Below, piece by piece: positions 52,907 to 61,443 of a stretch of 64,000 nucleotides of DNA. This DNA is from Chthonomonadaceae bacterium (lineage in GTDB: Bacteria > Armatimonadota > Chthonomonadetes > Chthonomonadales > Chthonomonadaceae): positions 1 to 64,000 of the forward strand of contig JANXSG010000047.1 of assembly GCA_025352825.1 (NCBI GenBank). The letters are read 5' to 3'. The translations under genes were made by a program, and so were the position numbers. The notes beneath the pieces were generated by a model that saw only the letters and a list, made by a program, of their open reading frames with translations, was not told where the DNA came from and searched no databases. Position 1 is the first letter of the stretch; each line of letters opens with the position of its first letter.

Positions 52907-55726
52907 TTACTTCGTCTTTTTTGGACGAGTGATTGAAAAAGAATCGATATCTACAGGAAGCGGCCGTACAGTTCCATTGGGATGAAATGGCTGACTAGTG
53001 ATCAGTATGGCATCGATTGAGTAGTTATACAGAGGTGGGTATACTGCTTTTTCGTCCACATAGATGGCAAGTTGCTGCCCGGAGCCCTTTTGAAGATTTA
53101 CATTGCCCAGCAGCGTCCAGCCGAACCGTTCACCAAGATATAGCGGCCCGACGGGAGCACGCGCGGCTGGATCCTTGATTGGTTCTGAATTGATCTTCCA
53201 GTGAATAGCTGAGGTGTCCGCCCCAGGCACGGAGCCTGCCAGCCAAACATAGTAGCTGCCATCACGAGGAACTTCGAACATATAGTGCACCCCATATCCG
53301 TATCTGCTGGGTGGATTTGGCGTGGAAAGCCGAAGATATCCACCATTAGCAGCTTCTGTATTTGCAGCTATTTCAGTAAAAGTATGCACTCTAGGAAGTT
53401 CACCTTCCATCCAAATGTATGGCTGAGCAAGCGCAGTAAGTTCATCCAAAGTACCACGTCCAAAGAGGTAAGAGGTGGCGAAATCTCGCTGCCGAAAAGA
53501 GGCTTTTGCTCTGTCCATAGCGAATCTCTCTGCTTCTAGAGCAGGTAACTTCTGTTTTGTGGCAAGGTCGAAAAGAGCTGTCAATTGAGTGAGTACTGTT
53601 TCCACAGCCTCCTGCGCCATCAGTTTCTGCCCGTCCGTGTGCAGTATCACCGGGGACTCATCAACAATCATTTCAAAAGTAGACTTGTTAGTAATTTTAA
53701 TTGAAATTGGACGGCCATCCGCTGAATTGGCTAGAATTACCTTGGTATCCGGCGTTCTATCCGATGGACCAACGATACTGAAGTGCACCAGACGTTTGCC
53801 TTGAAGCGATACCAGAACAAGATCCTGGTCTTTATCTCCCGAGCCTCGCTGTATCTGATATCCCATGAATGCGGGCCACCAGTCGACTGTCTCCCCATTC
53901 GCAAAGGAGCTAAGCCATAGGGCGTCTCTAGTTCCGGGCACTATACCAGTGCGACCAGGTCCCGGAGAGCTCTGAGGATAGTATAGAACCGTAGGCAAAT
54001 ATTCCGCTGCGTTTACTACGCCATTGATTCGCGCCCCATAATCCTTTAACCATTCAGTGGTACCAGTGGAAGATTGAGTTGTGCGGATACTACTCCCTTC
54101 CCCTGGATCTTCCGAGAAGAAGCCTTTAAAACCGAATCTGCGGAGCGAGTCCATCGATGTAAAGAGATCTATTTTAGAAAGTGGCGATTTAATTGATACT
54201 TCTGAGGAATTTGCTGGAAGAGATGCTGTCTTGAGGCCAGATGTCTGATTATCCCTTGATTCAGAGTAACCCAACCCAGTCCCCAGGCACCACATTGTTC
54301 GTACAGACTGTTCTGCTTCACTGTATGCCGGCCCGAGTGTTCGCGCTTCCAGATGGGCAGAGCCAGCCGATACGCATAGCCCGTCGTATCCTGAATCACG
54401 ACTGTTATTCCAAAAAATGGGGTGAGTATGAGTCCATGTGTACACCACGGGTACATCGGCAACCTCATGTTTCAAAACTTGTGCCATAGCGTTCATGTAG
54501 TAGCTGATACTCGCATTGCGGCATGTAAGGAAATCTTCCCACCACCTCGACTTAGATGCATTCGATACACGGGTTGGAGGAGAGTGGAGTTGATTATCAT
54601 ATAGATATGGAACTCCCTTAGCATTTGCCCAAAGGGGTATTAGATGGCTTAAAGACTTATGAGTAAAGGGTTCAGAATTGTCTAGTCCCCAAGCAATTTT
54701 AGCCTCATCAATATTGGGATATCGCCGCGCCAGATAACCTTCCCATTCCAGAAGAAAATTACTGGAAGAGGGTACCAGATAATCAGTTTCTCCAGCCAGG
54801 CACATACGAGACGCAAGCGGATCGAGGAAAAACCTAAATCCTTTGCCAAGTTTTAACCCAGCAAAATATTCGAGTAATTTATCCCGATAGTTGTCGAACT
54901 CATTCCAAAGATCGGGCAGCCCACCCTGGCTATTTGGGTCGATAGTTTTGTGGGGGTAAAGCAGCGCAACGATACGATCAGAGTTCACATTCTCCAGAGA
55001 GGCAGTAGCAATTCCATCTATAGTTTCAACTTCGTTTATTTTGAGTATTTTGCTGTCTTCGCTGGAACTTGTAATTATGTATAGATTCTTCTCTGAACCA
55101 GTGACATTCCATGTGGCAGAGAGAGAATTCTTATCGCTGAATCGGTAACTGTTCGGCTTGATCACGGTACCGAATATGGAGCGTCCTATCCCTTTTCCAA
55201 ACTCCAATCCGTAGGTGAATCCATTCACCTCTAGATAGTCTATCAAGCGCTGAAGGGAATGAATAGGTACCTCAGTGAGGGATCCCGAGGGAGATATAAT
55301 TATATCTTGAATACCAATGGATTTTAGCTTGTCGAGACGCTGTACATCGGCATCCCAGGCATCTGGCCTGTTATTGGAGAAAGATTTTGGTACGATCGAC
55401 TGCCCAATGGGAAGATAGGCCTTTCCATCCCATTTAAGAGCATGCGCTCTGGTGATTGTCCAGTCATGCTTGCCTCCGCCGGAATCACTAAATGATCCGT
55501 TGCTGGTAAGTTTTGATACAGGAATTGGTGAAGAAGGCAGTGCAGTGGATATTCGATTTGGGGGATATCGTTTAGACAGCTCTTCAAGGCCATCAATTTT
55601 TTTGTTTCTTTGTGAGAACGATGGCTGTGTAACCATCAACAGCATCAGAAACATAGCGAAATGAGTACATATTCGTTCTCTAATTCTCTTCTTTGAGGGG
55701 ATACGCTCGGGCGGAATCAGGTTCAT
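52907..55726 (-). CDS. Very large secreted glycoside-hydrolase-like protein
   Basis: A long N-terminus with a signal peptide (about residues 18-38, FAMFLMLLMVTQPSFS) leads into a TIM-barrel-like catalytic region. IGQSIVPKSFSNNRPDAWDA, FLLEWEGYLARRYPNIDEAK and AWGLDNSEPFTHKSL resemble the central part of GH42/GH5-type beta-galactosidase-like hydrolases with a QWLxxRYG-like box. The C-terminal ~150 residues (YIWMEGELPRVHTF, MFEVPRDGSYYVWLAG) resemble a CBM35/fucolectin-like carbohydrate-binding beta-sandwich. Total length is 939 residues. The catalytic Glu pair cannot be assigned from sequence alone. Secreted polysaccharide degradation is likely; the substrate is unknown. Confidence 0.7.
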   Translation of the reverse strand: MNLIPPERIPSKKRIRERICTHFAMFLMLLMVTQPSFSQRNKKIDGLEELSKRYPPNRISTALPSSPIPVSKLTSNGSFSDSGGGKHDWTITRAHALKWDGKAYLPIGQSIVPKSFSNNRPDAWDADVQRLDKLKSIGIQDIIISPSGSLTEVPIHSLQRLIDYLEVNGFTYGLEFGKGIGRSIFGTVIKPNSYRFSDKNSLSATWNVTGSEKNLYIITSSSEDSKILKINEVETIDGIATASLENVNSDRIVALLYPHKTIDPNSQGGLPDLWNEFDNYRDKLLEYFAGLKLGKGFRFFLDPLASRMCLAGETDYLVPSSSNFLLEWEGYLARRYPNIDEAKIAWGLDNSEPFTHKSLSHLIPLWANAKGVPYLYDNQLHSPPTRVSNASKSRWWEDFLTCRNASISYYMNAMAQVLKHEVADVPVVYTWTHTHPIFWNNSRDSGYDGLCVSAGSAHLEARTLGPAYSEAEQSVRTMWCLGTGLGYSESRDNQTSGLKTASLPANSSEVSIKSPLSKIDLFTSMDSLRRFGFKGFFSEDPGEGSSIRTTQSSTGTTEWLKDYGARINGVVNAAEYLPTVLYYPQSSPGPGRTGIVPGTRDALWLSSFANGETVDWWPAFMGYQIQRGSGDKDQDLVLVSLQGKRLVHFSIVGPSDRTPDTKVILANSADGRPISIKITNKSTFEMIVDESPVILHTDGQKLMAQEAVETVLTQLTALFDLATKQKLPALEAERFAMDRAKASFRQRDFATSYLFGRGTLDELTALAQPYIWMEGELPRVHTFTEIAANTEAANGGYLRLSTPNPPSRYGYGVHYMFEVPRDGSYYVWLAGSVPGADTSAIHWKINSEPIKDPAARAPVGPLYLGERFGWTLLGNVNLQKGSGQQLAIYVDEKAVYPPLYNYSIDAILITSQPFHPNGTVRPLPVDIDSFSITRPKKTK

Positions 55727-55818
55727 GTTACAGGGACTTTCCTATCAAATCGTCGGCTTTGCGAGTTTCACTCATAGTAATTTACTGCTGCACAGTAATA
55801 CTAATCGTGAGAAATTAT

Positions 55819-56205
55819 TCAGTACTCCGCAACCGGCGAAAAATGAATAACTGTGACAGTATCTTCTACGGATATGTCGTCTGAGTAGATTCTGCGAAGA
55901 AGATGCAGGAGATCCTCTGCAGTACGAAACTCTGGATTCTCTTTCTGAATCTCTCGGGGTGACAACGCGTCAATTGTTTTTACTTCAACTCGATCCAAAA
56001 TTGCTGCAAATAGTTTCTGACGCTTGCCAAATCTGGGGCCAATTGTGACCCATACAATCATTCCAGTCGAATATTTATCAGATTTATCGCCAAGTCGTAT
56101 GGTAATCGACTTTCGCCCATTTCGCAATACTTCTTCATAAAATTCGGAGTAGAAATTTAGTGCAAACATACTGAGCTCATTTTCTGAGGGATGTAACGGA
56201 ATCAT
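55819..56205 (-). CDS. ASCH-domain protein
   Basis: The 128-residue protein holds an ASCH fold: FYEEVLRNGRKSITIRLGDK followed by DKYSTGMIVWVTIG and later FAAILDRVEVKTIDALSP. ASCH domains are PUA-like folds thought to bind RNA and to act in RNA metabolism. The conserved G-X-K-X-X-T-X-R pattern is present. A TATGAT hexamer lies seven bases before the ATG at 56205, with TAGAGG between, so either a leaderless or a weak ribosome-binding start is possible. Confidence 0.8.
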   Translation of the reverse strand: MIPLHPSENELSMFALNFYSEFYEEVLRNGRKSITIRLGDKSDKYSTGMIVWVTIGPRFGKRQKLFAAILDRVEVKTIDALSPREIQKENPEFRTAEDLLHLLRRIYSDDISVEDTVTVIHFSPVAEY

Positions 56206-56476
56206 CCTCTAAATCATACCTAAATACGCTAACATCGCATATTAAGAGTATATCATATCATAAAAATTTTGCGGCGTCAAATATCGCCGATGAAGTTACC
56301 AAGTAATAGTGATCAAGAAGTTAACTATCGTTCAAATTGAAAACAATTTTGTCGAATTTGCCGTTTGTTCCTGCACAAGAACTACTTAAGCCTATCATCA
56401 GGCAATATAACTTCTATGACCCTGAATTCTTCTGGTGGTATACAACTAGAGATACTACCTTCCTTGCCTCTGGCTA
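56206..56476. other. Intergenic region, nothing clear
   Basis: AT-rich in its first part, then a short plus-strand reading frame that turns into the antisense of the globin gene. A GGCG/CGCC hairpin near 56272-56288 is the only structure seen. Confidence 0.35.
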
Positions 56477-56908
56477 TTACGCGAGGTTGAAAGGTAATCC
56501 ATCGGGCACCAAAGCGTCGCTTCTAGACCACTTGCGCTGGTCTTCTGTAGCACGGCGAAAATATGCCGCAACCCTTAGTGCTGCAGCGTCCGGGATGCCG
56601 ACATCTGATAGCGCCTGGTCAAACATGGTCAAACAGGCTTCGTCGAGTTCCACGTGGACCCCGTTGTAAGCATGTAACCGCTGTACAGAAGTCTCATCGC
56701 CATATCCACCTGTGTACAGCTTCGGTCCCCCCAAAGCCTCGGCAAGGTATGCGGCTAAGCGTTCGTCATGCTGCGGATGCATCTCATGTTCAAAGGGGTG
56801 AGCGGCGACAGGGTTCTCAAGACTCAACTCATGCCATCGGCGTGTTAGTTCCAAAATCCGGTCGAACCCACCGACCTGCTCATATAACGAACCTGCTTGT
56901 TTTTCCAT
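56477..56908 (-). CDS. Truncated haemoglobin (group II-like)
   Basis: This ~143-residue globin has the truncated fold: SLYEQVGGFDRILELTRRWH, then the FEHEMHPQHDERLAAYLAEA stretch with the E-helix region and the GG-P-Y motif (LGGPKLYTGGYG). The proximal His is in QRLHAYNGVHV. Group II trHbs bind O2 and NO. ATG at 56908 (MEKQAGSLY) was chosen; an ORF extension to 56941 begins inside a palindromic repeat and is unlikely. It stands alone downstream of argS on the same strand. Its base composition is more GC-rich than the neighbouring spacer, so acquisition is possible. Confidence 0.85.
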   Translation of the reverse strand: MEKQAGSLYEQVGGFDRILELTRRWHELSLENPVAAHPFEHEMHPQHDERLAAYLAEALGGPKLYTGGYGDETSVQRLHAYNGVHVELDEACLTMFDQALSDVGIPDAAALRVAAYFRRATEDQRKWSRSDALVPDGLPFNLA

Positions 56909-56930
56909 TTGTGATGTCCGTCCATAAAGG

Positions 56931-56978
56931 GGGTTAGGCAAAACTGTTCTCGTCGGACTTTTGCATTTATACCTAACC
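56931..56978. repeat. Hairpin of the TTAGGCAAAA repeat type
   Basis: GGTTAGG (about 56932-56938) pairs with CCTAACC (56972-56978), and GCAAAA pairs with TTTTGC inside. This is the flank of the dispersed repeat family. It lies between argS and the globin gene and could terminate either. Confidence 0.5.
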
Positions 56979-56981
56979 AGT

Positions 56982-58766
56982 TTACATTTTATCTGGAGCT
57001 GATATTCCCAGCAGGTTGAGAAGGTTCCTCTGTACTATTCGGGCACCGTTCACCAGGGCAAGACGTGCGGAAGTAAGTTCCTTCGAGATTGGATCATCTG
57101 CACCAGGAAGAACTCGGCAGTTTTCATAAAAAACATTGAGTAAACTTGCAAGTTCCATACCGAAACGTGTCAAGCGGTGTGGAGAGTAGTCCCGAGCCGA
57201 AGAAGCGACTTCTTCCGGATAGTCCGTCAGCTTTCGCAGCAGTTCCAGTTCAGCCGCATGGGTGAGAAGAGCGAGCGCGGCCTTCGAGCCTGGCATCCTT
57301 TGGATACCCATTTCCTCTGCTTTGATGAGGATGTTCACCAATCGCGCATGTGCATACTGAACATAGTAGACAGGATTATCGTTCGACTGTTTTTTTGCCA
57401 GTTCCACATCGACGGTTGCGGGAGTGTCGTAGGAGTTCAGGAGAAAATAGAATCGCGCCGCATCCTTGCCTATGTCATCTATGAGATCCTCTTTTAGTTC
57501 GATAACATTGCCTTTTCGTTTCCCGCCTATCACAGCTTCGCCATCTCGCACGAGTGATACCATCTGTGTCAGAACGATCTCTAGCTTCTGAGGGTCGTGG
57601 CCAAGCGCAGCTACCCCCGCTTTGAGCCGCGCTACATAGCCATGGTGATCGGCCCCCCAAATATTGATAAGATGATTGAAACCTCGTTCGAACTTGTCAT
57701 GATGATAGGCAGAATCGGCAGCGATATACGTCGCCTTCTCATTCGATCGAACTAAAACTCGATCTTTGTCATCTCCTAATTCAGACGATTTGAGCCAGAG
57801 AGCACCGTCATTCTCATAGGCGTATCCAAGGTCTTTCAGCTGTTGAATAGTTTTTTCTACAGATCCAGAACTATAGAGTTCGCTTTCGTAGTACCAGGTA
57901 TCAAAGTGAATGCCGAAGGCTTCTAAAGCGCTTTTCTGGGCAGCCACCATTCTGGAGAGCGTCGCCTGTCGGAAGTAAGCATCTCTCTCATCTGCCGAGC
58001 ACTTGAGAAATTTATCCCCCGATTCGGCCACTATTCCACGCGCTATATCTCGCACATATTCGCCTCTATATCCATCCTTGGGAAATACAACAGGAGAGAT
58101 ATCTGCGGCAGCCTTACTCGATTGAACTCCAGGCTCGATTGTATCCGCACCTCCATCTTCAGAAGAGGACATAATCACAGAATGACCGAACTCCTGCATA
58201 TAGCGAACTAGAACCGTATGTGAGAACTTTTCCAGCTGAAGGGAATTGAGTGCATCGTTAATATAAAACTCACGAGATACTACAGCACCCTGAGAAGCTA
58301 ATAGAGTGCTCAGGACGTCTCCCAGTACTGCAGCTCTTCCATTAACTACGCTGATTGGGCCAGTGGGGTTCGCACTCACAAACTCAACAAGAATTCGTTC
58401 TCCAACCATTTTGGAGCTGGTTCCATATTTTATATCTTCTAGTTCAATGAGCCGCAGTGTTTCATATAACCATTCTGGTTTGAGATAGAAATTCAAGAAT
58501 CCCGGACCAGCTACTTCTGTGCGCAGCAATATTGGGCTTGCAGCCGGAATGTACTTCAAGATTTTTTCGGCAATTTCTCGGCTGTTATTCAGTCCGGCCA
58601 TTTTTTTCATTGCCAATGCGATGCTGCAGGAGTAGTCCCCATGAAGTTTATTGCGAGGGGTTTCCAGAGAGATCTCAAAATCTGCATTTTCTAGAGTGTA
58701 TTCACCGGCATCTCTGGCTGAAAGCACAGCCATTCGAATAACACGGGAAAGTTCATCGGTGATCAC
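56982..58766 (-). CDS. argS: Arginyl-tRNA synthetase with an altered HIGH motif
   Basis: It charges tRNA-Arg. VEFVSANPTGP, VNGRAAVLGD, REFYINDALNSLQ and GADHHGYVARLKAGV give the family pattern. The HIGH site reads ISVVN (residues 138-142) where most ArgRS have LHVGH, so both His residues are lost. The KMSKS equivalent is IGGKRKGNVIELKEDLID. The C-terminal anticodon-binding DALR-like domain is complete (PHRLTRFGMELASLLNVFYE). GTG at 58766 was chosen for AAGGAG eight bases upstream; the longer frame lacks family sequence. Length ~594 residues is normal. Confidence 0.9.
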   Translation of the reverse strand: MITDELSRVIRMAVLSARDAGEYTLENADFEISLETPRNKLHGDYSCSIALAMKKMAGLNNSREIAEKILKYIPAASPILLRTEVAGPGFLNFYLKPEWLYETLRLIELEDIKYGTSSKMVGERILVEFVSANPTGPISVVNGRAAVLGDVLSTLLASQGAVVSREFYINDALNSLQLEKFSHTVLVRYMQEFGHSVIMSSSEDGGADTIEPGVQSSKAAADISPVVFPKDGYRGEYVRDIARGIVAESGDKFLKCSADERDAYFRQATLSRMVAAQKSALEAFGIHFDTWYYESELYSSGSVEKTIQQLKDLGYAYENDGALWLKSSELGDDKDRVLVRSNEKATYIAADSAYHHDKFERGFNHLINIWGADHHGYVARLKAGVAALGHDPQKLEIVLTQMVSLVRDGEAVIGGKRKGNVIELKEDLIDDIGKDAARFYFLLNSYDTPATVDVELAKKQSNDNPVYYVQYAHARLVNILIKAEEMGIQRMPGSKAALALLTHAAELELLRKLTDYPEEVASSARDYSPHRLTRFGMELASLLNVFYENCRVLPGADDPISKELTSARLALVNGARIVQRNLLNLLGISAPDKM

Positions 58767-58798
58767 AAAAAGCGCTCCTTGAGAAGTTGCACAAGAGA

Positions 58799-60025
58799 TT
58801 AGTGTGCAAGTTTTAACCATGTATTTTCGGCAAAAGTAGCAAGTCCCGTTACAAGCATAAGCCCTATAGCTGTTTGGATAATGCCCATCATCCATAGTCT
58901 ACGCAAAGCGGGAGTTCGGGCTGGCGGTGTATTTATATAGATTGCCTGAAGCTGCTCGGCAGCACGGATACCGCTTGCGAGTTCGCGAGCAGATGCCGGG
59001 CGCGTTGTAAACCTTGCCTGCAAAAATGTGCCGAAGCGCTTCCAGTTATACCATGCGAACAGCCCCGCAGGAAGGATGCCTATATCACTCAAGCCGGGGA
59101 TATACTGGAACGCCTGAAGTAGAGTAAAGAACAACATCGATGCCGCCATGATATTTGTTCCACATCTTGGGTGCGGCCGTGGCATTCTATCAACAACTTC
59201 AGGAATCAATGGTTCACCGCGCTCCATGGCATGGACTGTTTGGTGTTCGGCGGCATGATATCCTGCAATGCGACTGAATCTGATAAGAAGTATGAATACC
59301 AAGAACACAGTTAGTTTCATCAGAATCGAAATAATACCCAGAGTCGGATGACCGGGTGAAGGAGCAGAATCAAGGTCGGCAAGAGAAATTTCGGGCAGAT
59401 TTACGATAGGGGAGATCAGGTGTGCCGCTCCCTTGACGATAGCCCCGGCGACCAAAAGGAGAACACCCGTCGCCGCTCCTGAGGCGATAATTGCAAAGTC
59501 GTTCACGCCTCCGCGCACATTCCCGTTTGTGAGGTAGACCCCGAAAGGTGTCGCCATCCCCCCGACATTGGATGGATAGCAAGGTATATAATCGGGAGTG
59601 AGGATGTCGGTGAGATTGATTATTCCGAGCAGGTAGTTCTCTGAGTCGACCACCGGAATCTGGATCAGGTTTGACTCCCTGCCGATCTCGACTATTCTTT
59701 CGAGAGTCGTATCCGCCGAGGCAAACGCCACTGGAGGTTCCATGAAATGGGAGATCGGGAGATTTATTGCGGAGCAAGTCTCCCAGCTGCTGCCGTCTTT
59801 CAGAATGTCAAAGATGATGCTCTGTGAAATCGTTCCGACTAATCTCCCGTGTAATTGAACCGGAAGTTCCGAGGCAGTAACTCTCCGCATAACCTGCAAA
59901 AACCTACCAATACTGTCTTCAGGAGAAAACTCGATTGCCGGCCGCATTAATGACTGGACAGTCTTACGTGTTGTTAAAAGATAGTCCGCAATTAATGAGT
60001 CAGATATGGAGGTGATTTCGGTCAT
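58799..60025 (-). CDS. CBS-pair and DUF1385 membrane protein
   Basis: Residues ~20-145 form two CBS motifs (TTRKTVQSLMRPAIEFSPED, PISHFMEPPVAFASADTTLE, QIPVVDSENYLLGIINLTDI), which bind adenosyl ligands. Residues ~150-400 are DUF1385: membrane helices flank SRIAGYHAAEHQTVHAMERG, RPHPRCGTNIMAASMLFF, and VTGLATFAENTW. DUF1385 is a family of unknown function with conserved H-x-x-E-H and P-R-C-G-T. The fusion to a CBS pair suggests control of its membrane part by adenine nucleotides. AAGGATTTTT precedes the ATG at 60025. It lies upstream of argS on the same strand. Confidence 0.88.
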   Translation of the reverse strand: MTEITSISDSLIADYLLTTRKTVQSLMRPAIEFSPEDSIGRFLQVMRRVTASELPVQLHGRLVGTISQSIIFDILKDGSSWETCSAINLPISHFMEPPVAFASADTTLERIVEIGRESNLIQIPVVDSENYLLGIINLTDILTPDYIPCYPSNVGGMATPFGVYLTNGNVRGGVNDFAIIASGAATGVLLLVAGAIVKGAAHLISPIVNLPEISLADLDSAPSPGHPTLGIISILMKLTVFLVFILLIRFSRIAGYHAAEHQTVHAMERGEPLIPEVVDRMPRPHPRCGTNIMAASMLFFTLLQAFQYIPGLSDIGILPAGLFAWYNWKRFGTFLQARFTTRPASARELASGIRAAEQLQAIYINTPPARTPALRRLWMMGIIQTAIGLMLVTGLATFAENTWLKLAH

Positions 60026-60106
60026 AAAAATCCTTGCAAGCCTTGAAAACGCTAACTCAATAGGAGATTATACACGCAGGAGAAGGAGATTTGCAAGGCA
60101 GATTTC

Positions 60107-60282
60107 AGCCCTCACCCCCGACCCCTCTCCCAAAAACAGGAGAGGGGAGCCAGAATTATTTGGCCAGCACACTTCCATTATGGGAAAACGACTGTGGATT
60201 ATTTAATACTCGTCGAAATATCGTAAAATTTATATCTAAGTCCCCCCTCTCTTGTTTTTGGGAGAGGGGTCGGGTGTGAGGG
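60107..60282. repeat. Two inverted copies of the GAGAGGGG/AAACAGG dispersed repeat
   Basis: CTCACCCCCGACCCCTCTCC-CAAAAACAGGAGAGGGG (60109-60147) is repeated in inverse orientation as CTCTCTTGTTTTTGGGAGAG-GGGTCGGGTGTGAGGG (60245-60281). It fills the gap between DUF1385 and the zinc-ribbon gene. Confidence 0.75.
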
Positions 60283-60290
60283 CTGATGAG

Positions 60291-60506
60291 TTAAAGATAG
60301 TCTCCACCCGGTACAAATACACGACCACACTTCCAGCATCGATCATCGCTATCTGCAGAGATACTCTTGCATTTTTTGCAGATATGCAGTTTTGCAGGAA
60401 ATTTTTTGCACTGAGGGCATCTCTTGGTATCGTTAAATACGAGTGCTCCACAGTGTCCGCACGCAACTGCTTCGTTGGAATTTGACCGGGTGATGCCGTG
60501 TTCCAT
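60291..60506 (-). CDS. Double zinc-ribbon protein
   Basis: The 71-residue protein has four CXXC pairs: CGHC, CPQC, CKKC and CWKC, forming two zinc ribbons. Such small proteins occur beside membrane proteins and may be nucleic acid or protein binders; no specific role is known. It follows the M50B peptidase gene directly (ATG at 60506 next to the TAG stop of that gene), so the two are coupled. Confidence 0.85.
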   Translation of the reverse strand: MEHGITRSNSNEAVACGHCGALVFNDTKRCPQCKKFPAKLHICKKCKSISADSDDRCWKCGRVFVPGGDYL

Positions 60507-60508
60507 GG

Positions 60509-61282
60509 CTACTTCCTGGCAGGTGTGGCTGCAGTGGCACGCCAGTACTTATGAAGAGATAGACCGAGAATGAAAACTGCACATACTGCCCACAACCCGG
60601 CCCAGGCGCTTGGAGGGAGGAAGGGATAGGCCTTGCTCATGAACCCAGCGTCATTTTCATTCATTCCTGAATTCGTGAGGCCAAGTAGAATTCGAATATC
60701 ACTCAAAGCATTCAGACTGCACTGCACCGCGATGAAACTGGCCATAAACAGCGATGCTGCAGGTGGGAGGACTCTGGCTAATCCCCAAAGACAGAGGGTT
60801 AGACTAAGCCCTGCTGAGATCGTGAAGATATCTCTCGCCCAAAATAGCGTGATAAATAGAAGACAGATCGATCCGGTAATCAGAGTTACTCTTCCGGCGT
60901 TCTGCCAGCGATTCAACCGGCCAACATGAAGCATTACAGCTCCAAAAATGGTGGTTCCCAGATACCCTCCAGAGAGGGTTAGCCACTGAAAGAACGGACT
61001 CTGTAGTGTTTGCGTGACGCCGCTTCCACTCGGATCGACTCGAAGTGAAACCACTGACCCACCCGTTATCGTTGCGGCGATTGCATGGCCGCTCTCATGA
61101 ACAAAGGTCACAAATAGTCTTAGAGGGTATAGAACAATGTCGGAATATGGGATAAACCATAGCGCAGTTGTTATTAGCGTTGCAAGAATGAGCAGCTTGC
61201 GAGATAGTTGGTTACCATTTGGTTTTGGTGGTATTAAGACTCCAGTACCACCAGCATTATATTTCGTTACTTGTCCGTTCAT
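60509..61282 (-). CDS. M50B-type membrane metallopeptidase-like protein
   Basis: The zinc motif FVHESGHAI (His62, Glu63, His66) sits in a membrane helix. Five or more further helices follow (WLTLSGGYLGTTIFGAVMLH, VTLITGSICLLFITLFWA, SLTLCLWGLARVLPPAASLF), fitting peptidase M50B. M50B members are predicted intramembrane proteases; a third zinc ligand near GGYLGTTIFG cannot be named with certainty. The N-terminal ~28 residues are soluble. It is followed by a zinc-ribbon gene and is divergent from holB. Confidence 0.85.
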   Translation of the reverse strand: MNGQVTKYNAGGTGVLIPPKPNGNQLSRKLLILATLITTALWFIPYSDIVLYPLRLFVTFVHESGHAIAATITGGSVVSLRVDPSGSGVTQTLQSPFFQWLTLSGGYLGTTIFGAVMLHVGRLNRWQNAGRVTLITGSICLLFITLFWARDIFTISAGLSLTLCLWGLARVLPPAASLFMASFIAVQCSLNALSDIRILLGLTNSGMNENDAGFMSKAYPFLPPSAWAGLWAVCAVFILGLSLHKYWRATAATPARK

Positions 61283-61443
61283 GAAATCAATCCTCTCAAT
61301 ACGTAAATGGCATTTGTATCACTTCTATTATACTTATACGTAAGAACTTTTTCCAGTGCTTCACTATTATTGGTTTATGGCAGGGTACTGCTAGTTCCGT
61401 TCTGGTACAATAGTGTTCTTAATGATATTTACACTGGAGCAGA

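Noticed and set aside
56337-56669. 110-residue plus-strand ORF between the ASCH and globin genes
   Set aside because: Most of it is antisense to the globin; the first ~45 residues have no recognisable family and no ribosome-binding site.
60006-60206. Plus-strand ORF upstream of the CBS-DUF1385 gene
   Set aside because: It runs through the dispersed repeat and has no family features.
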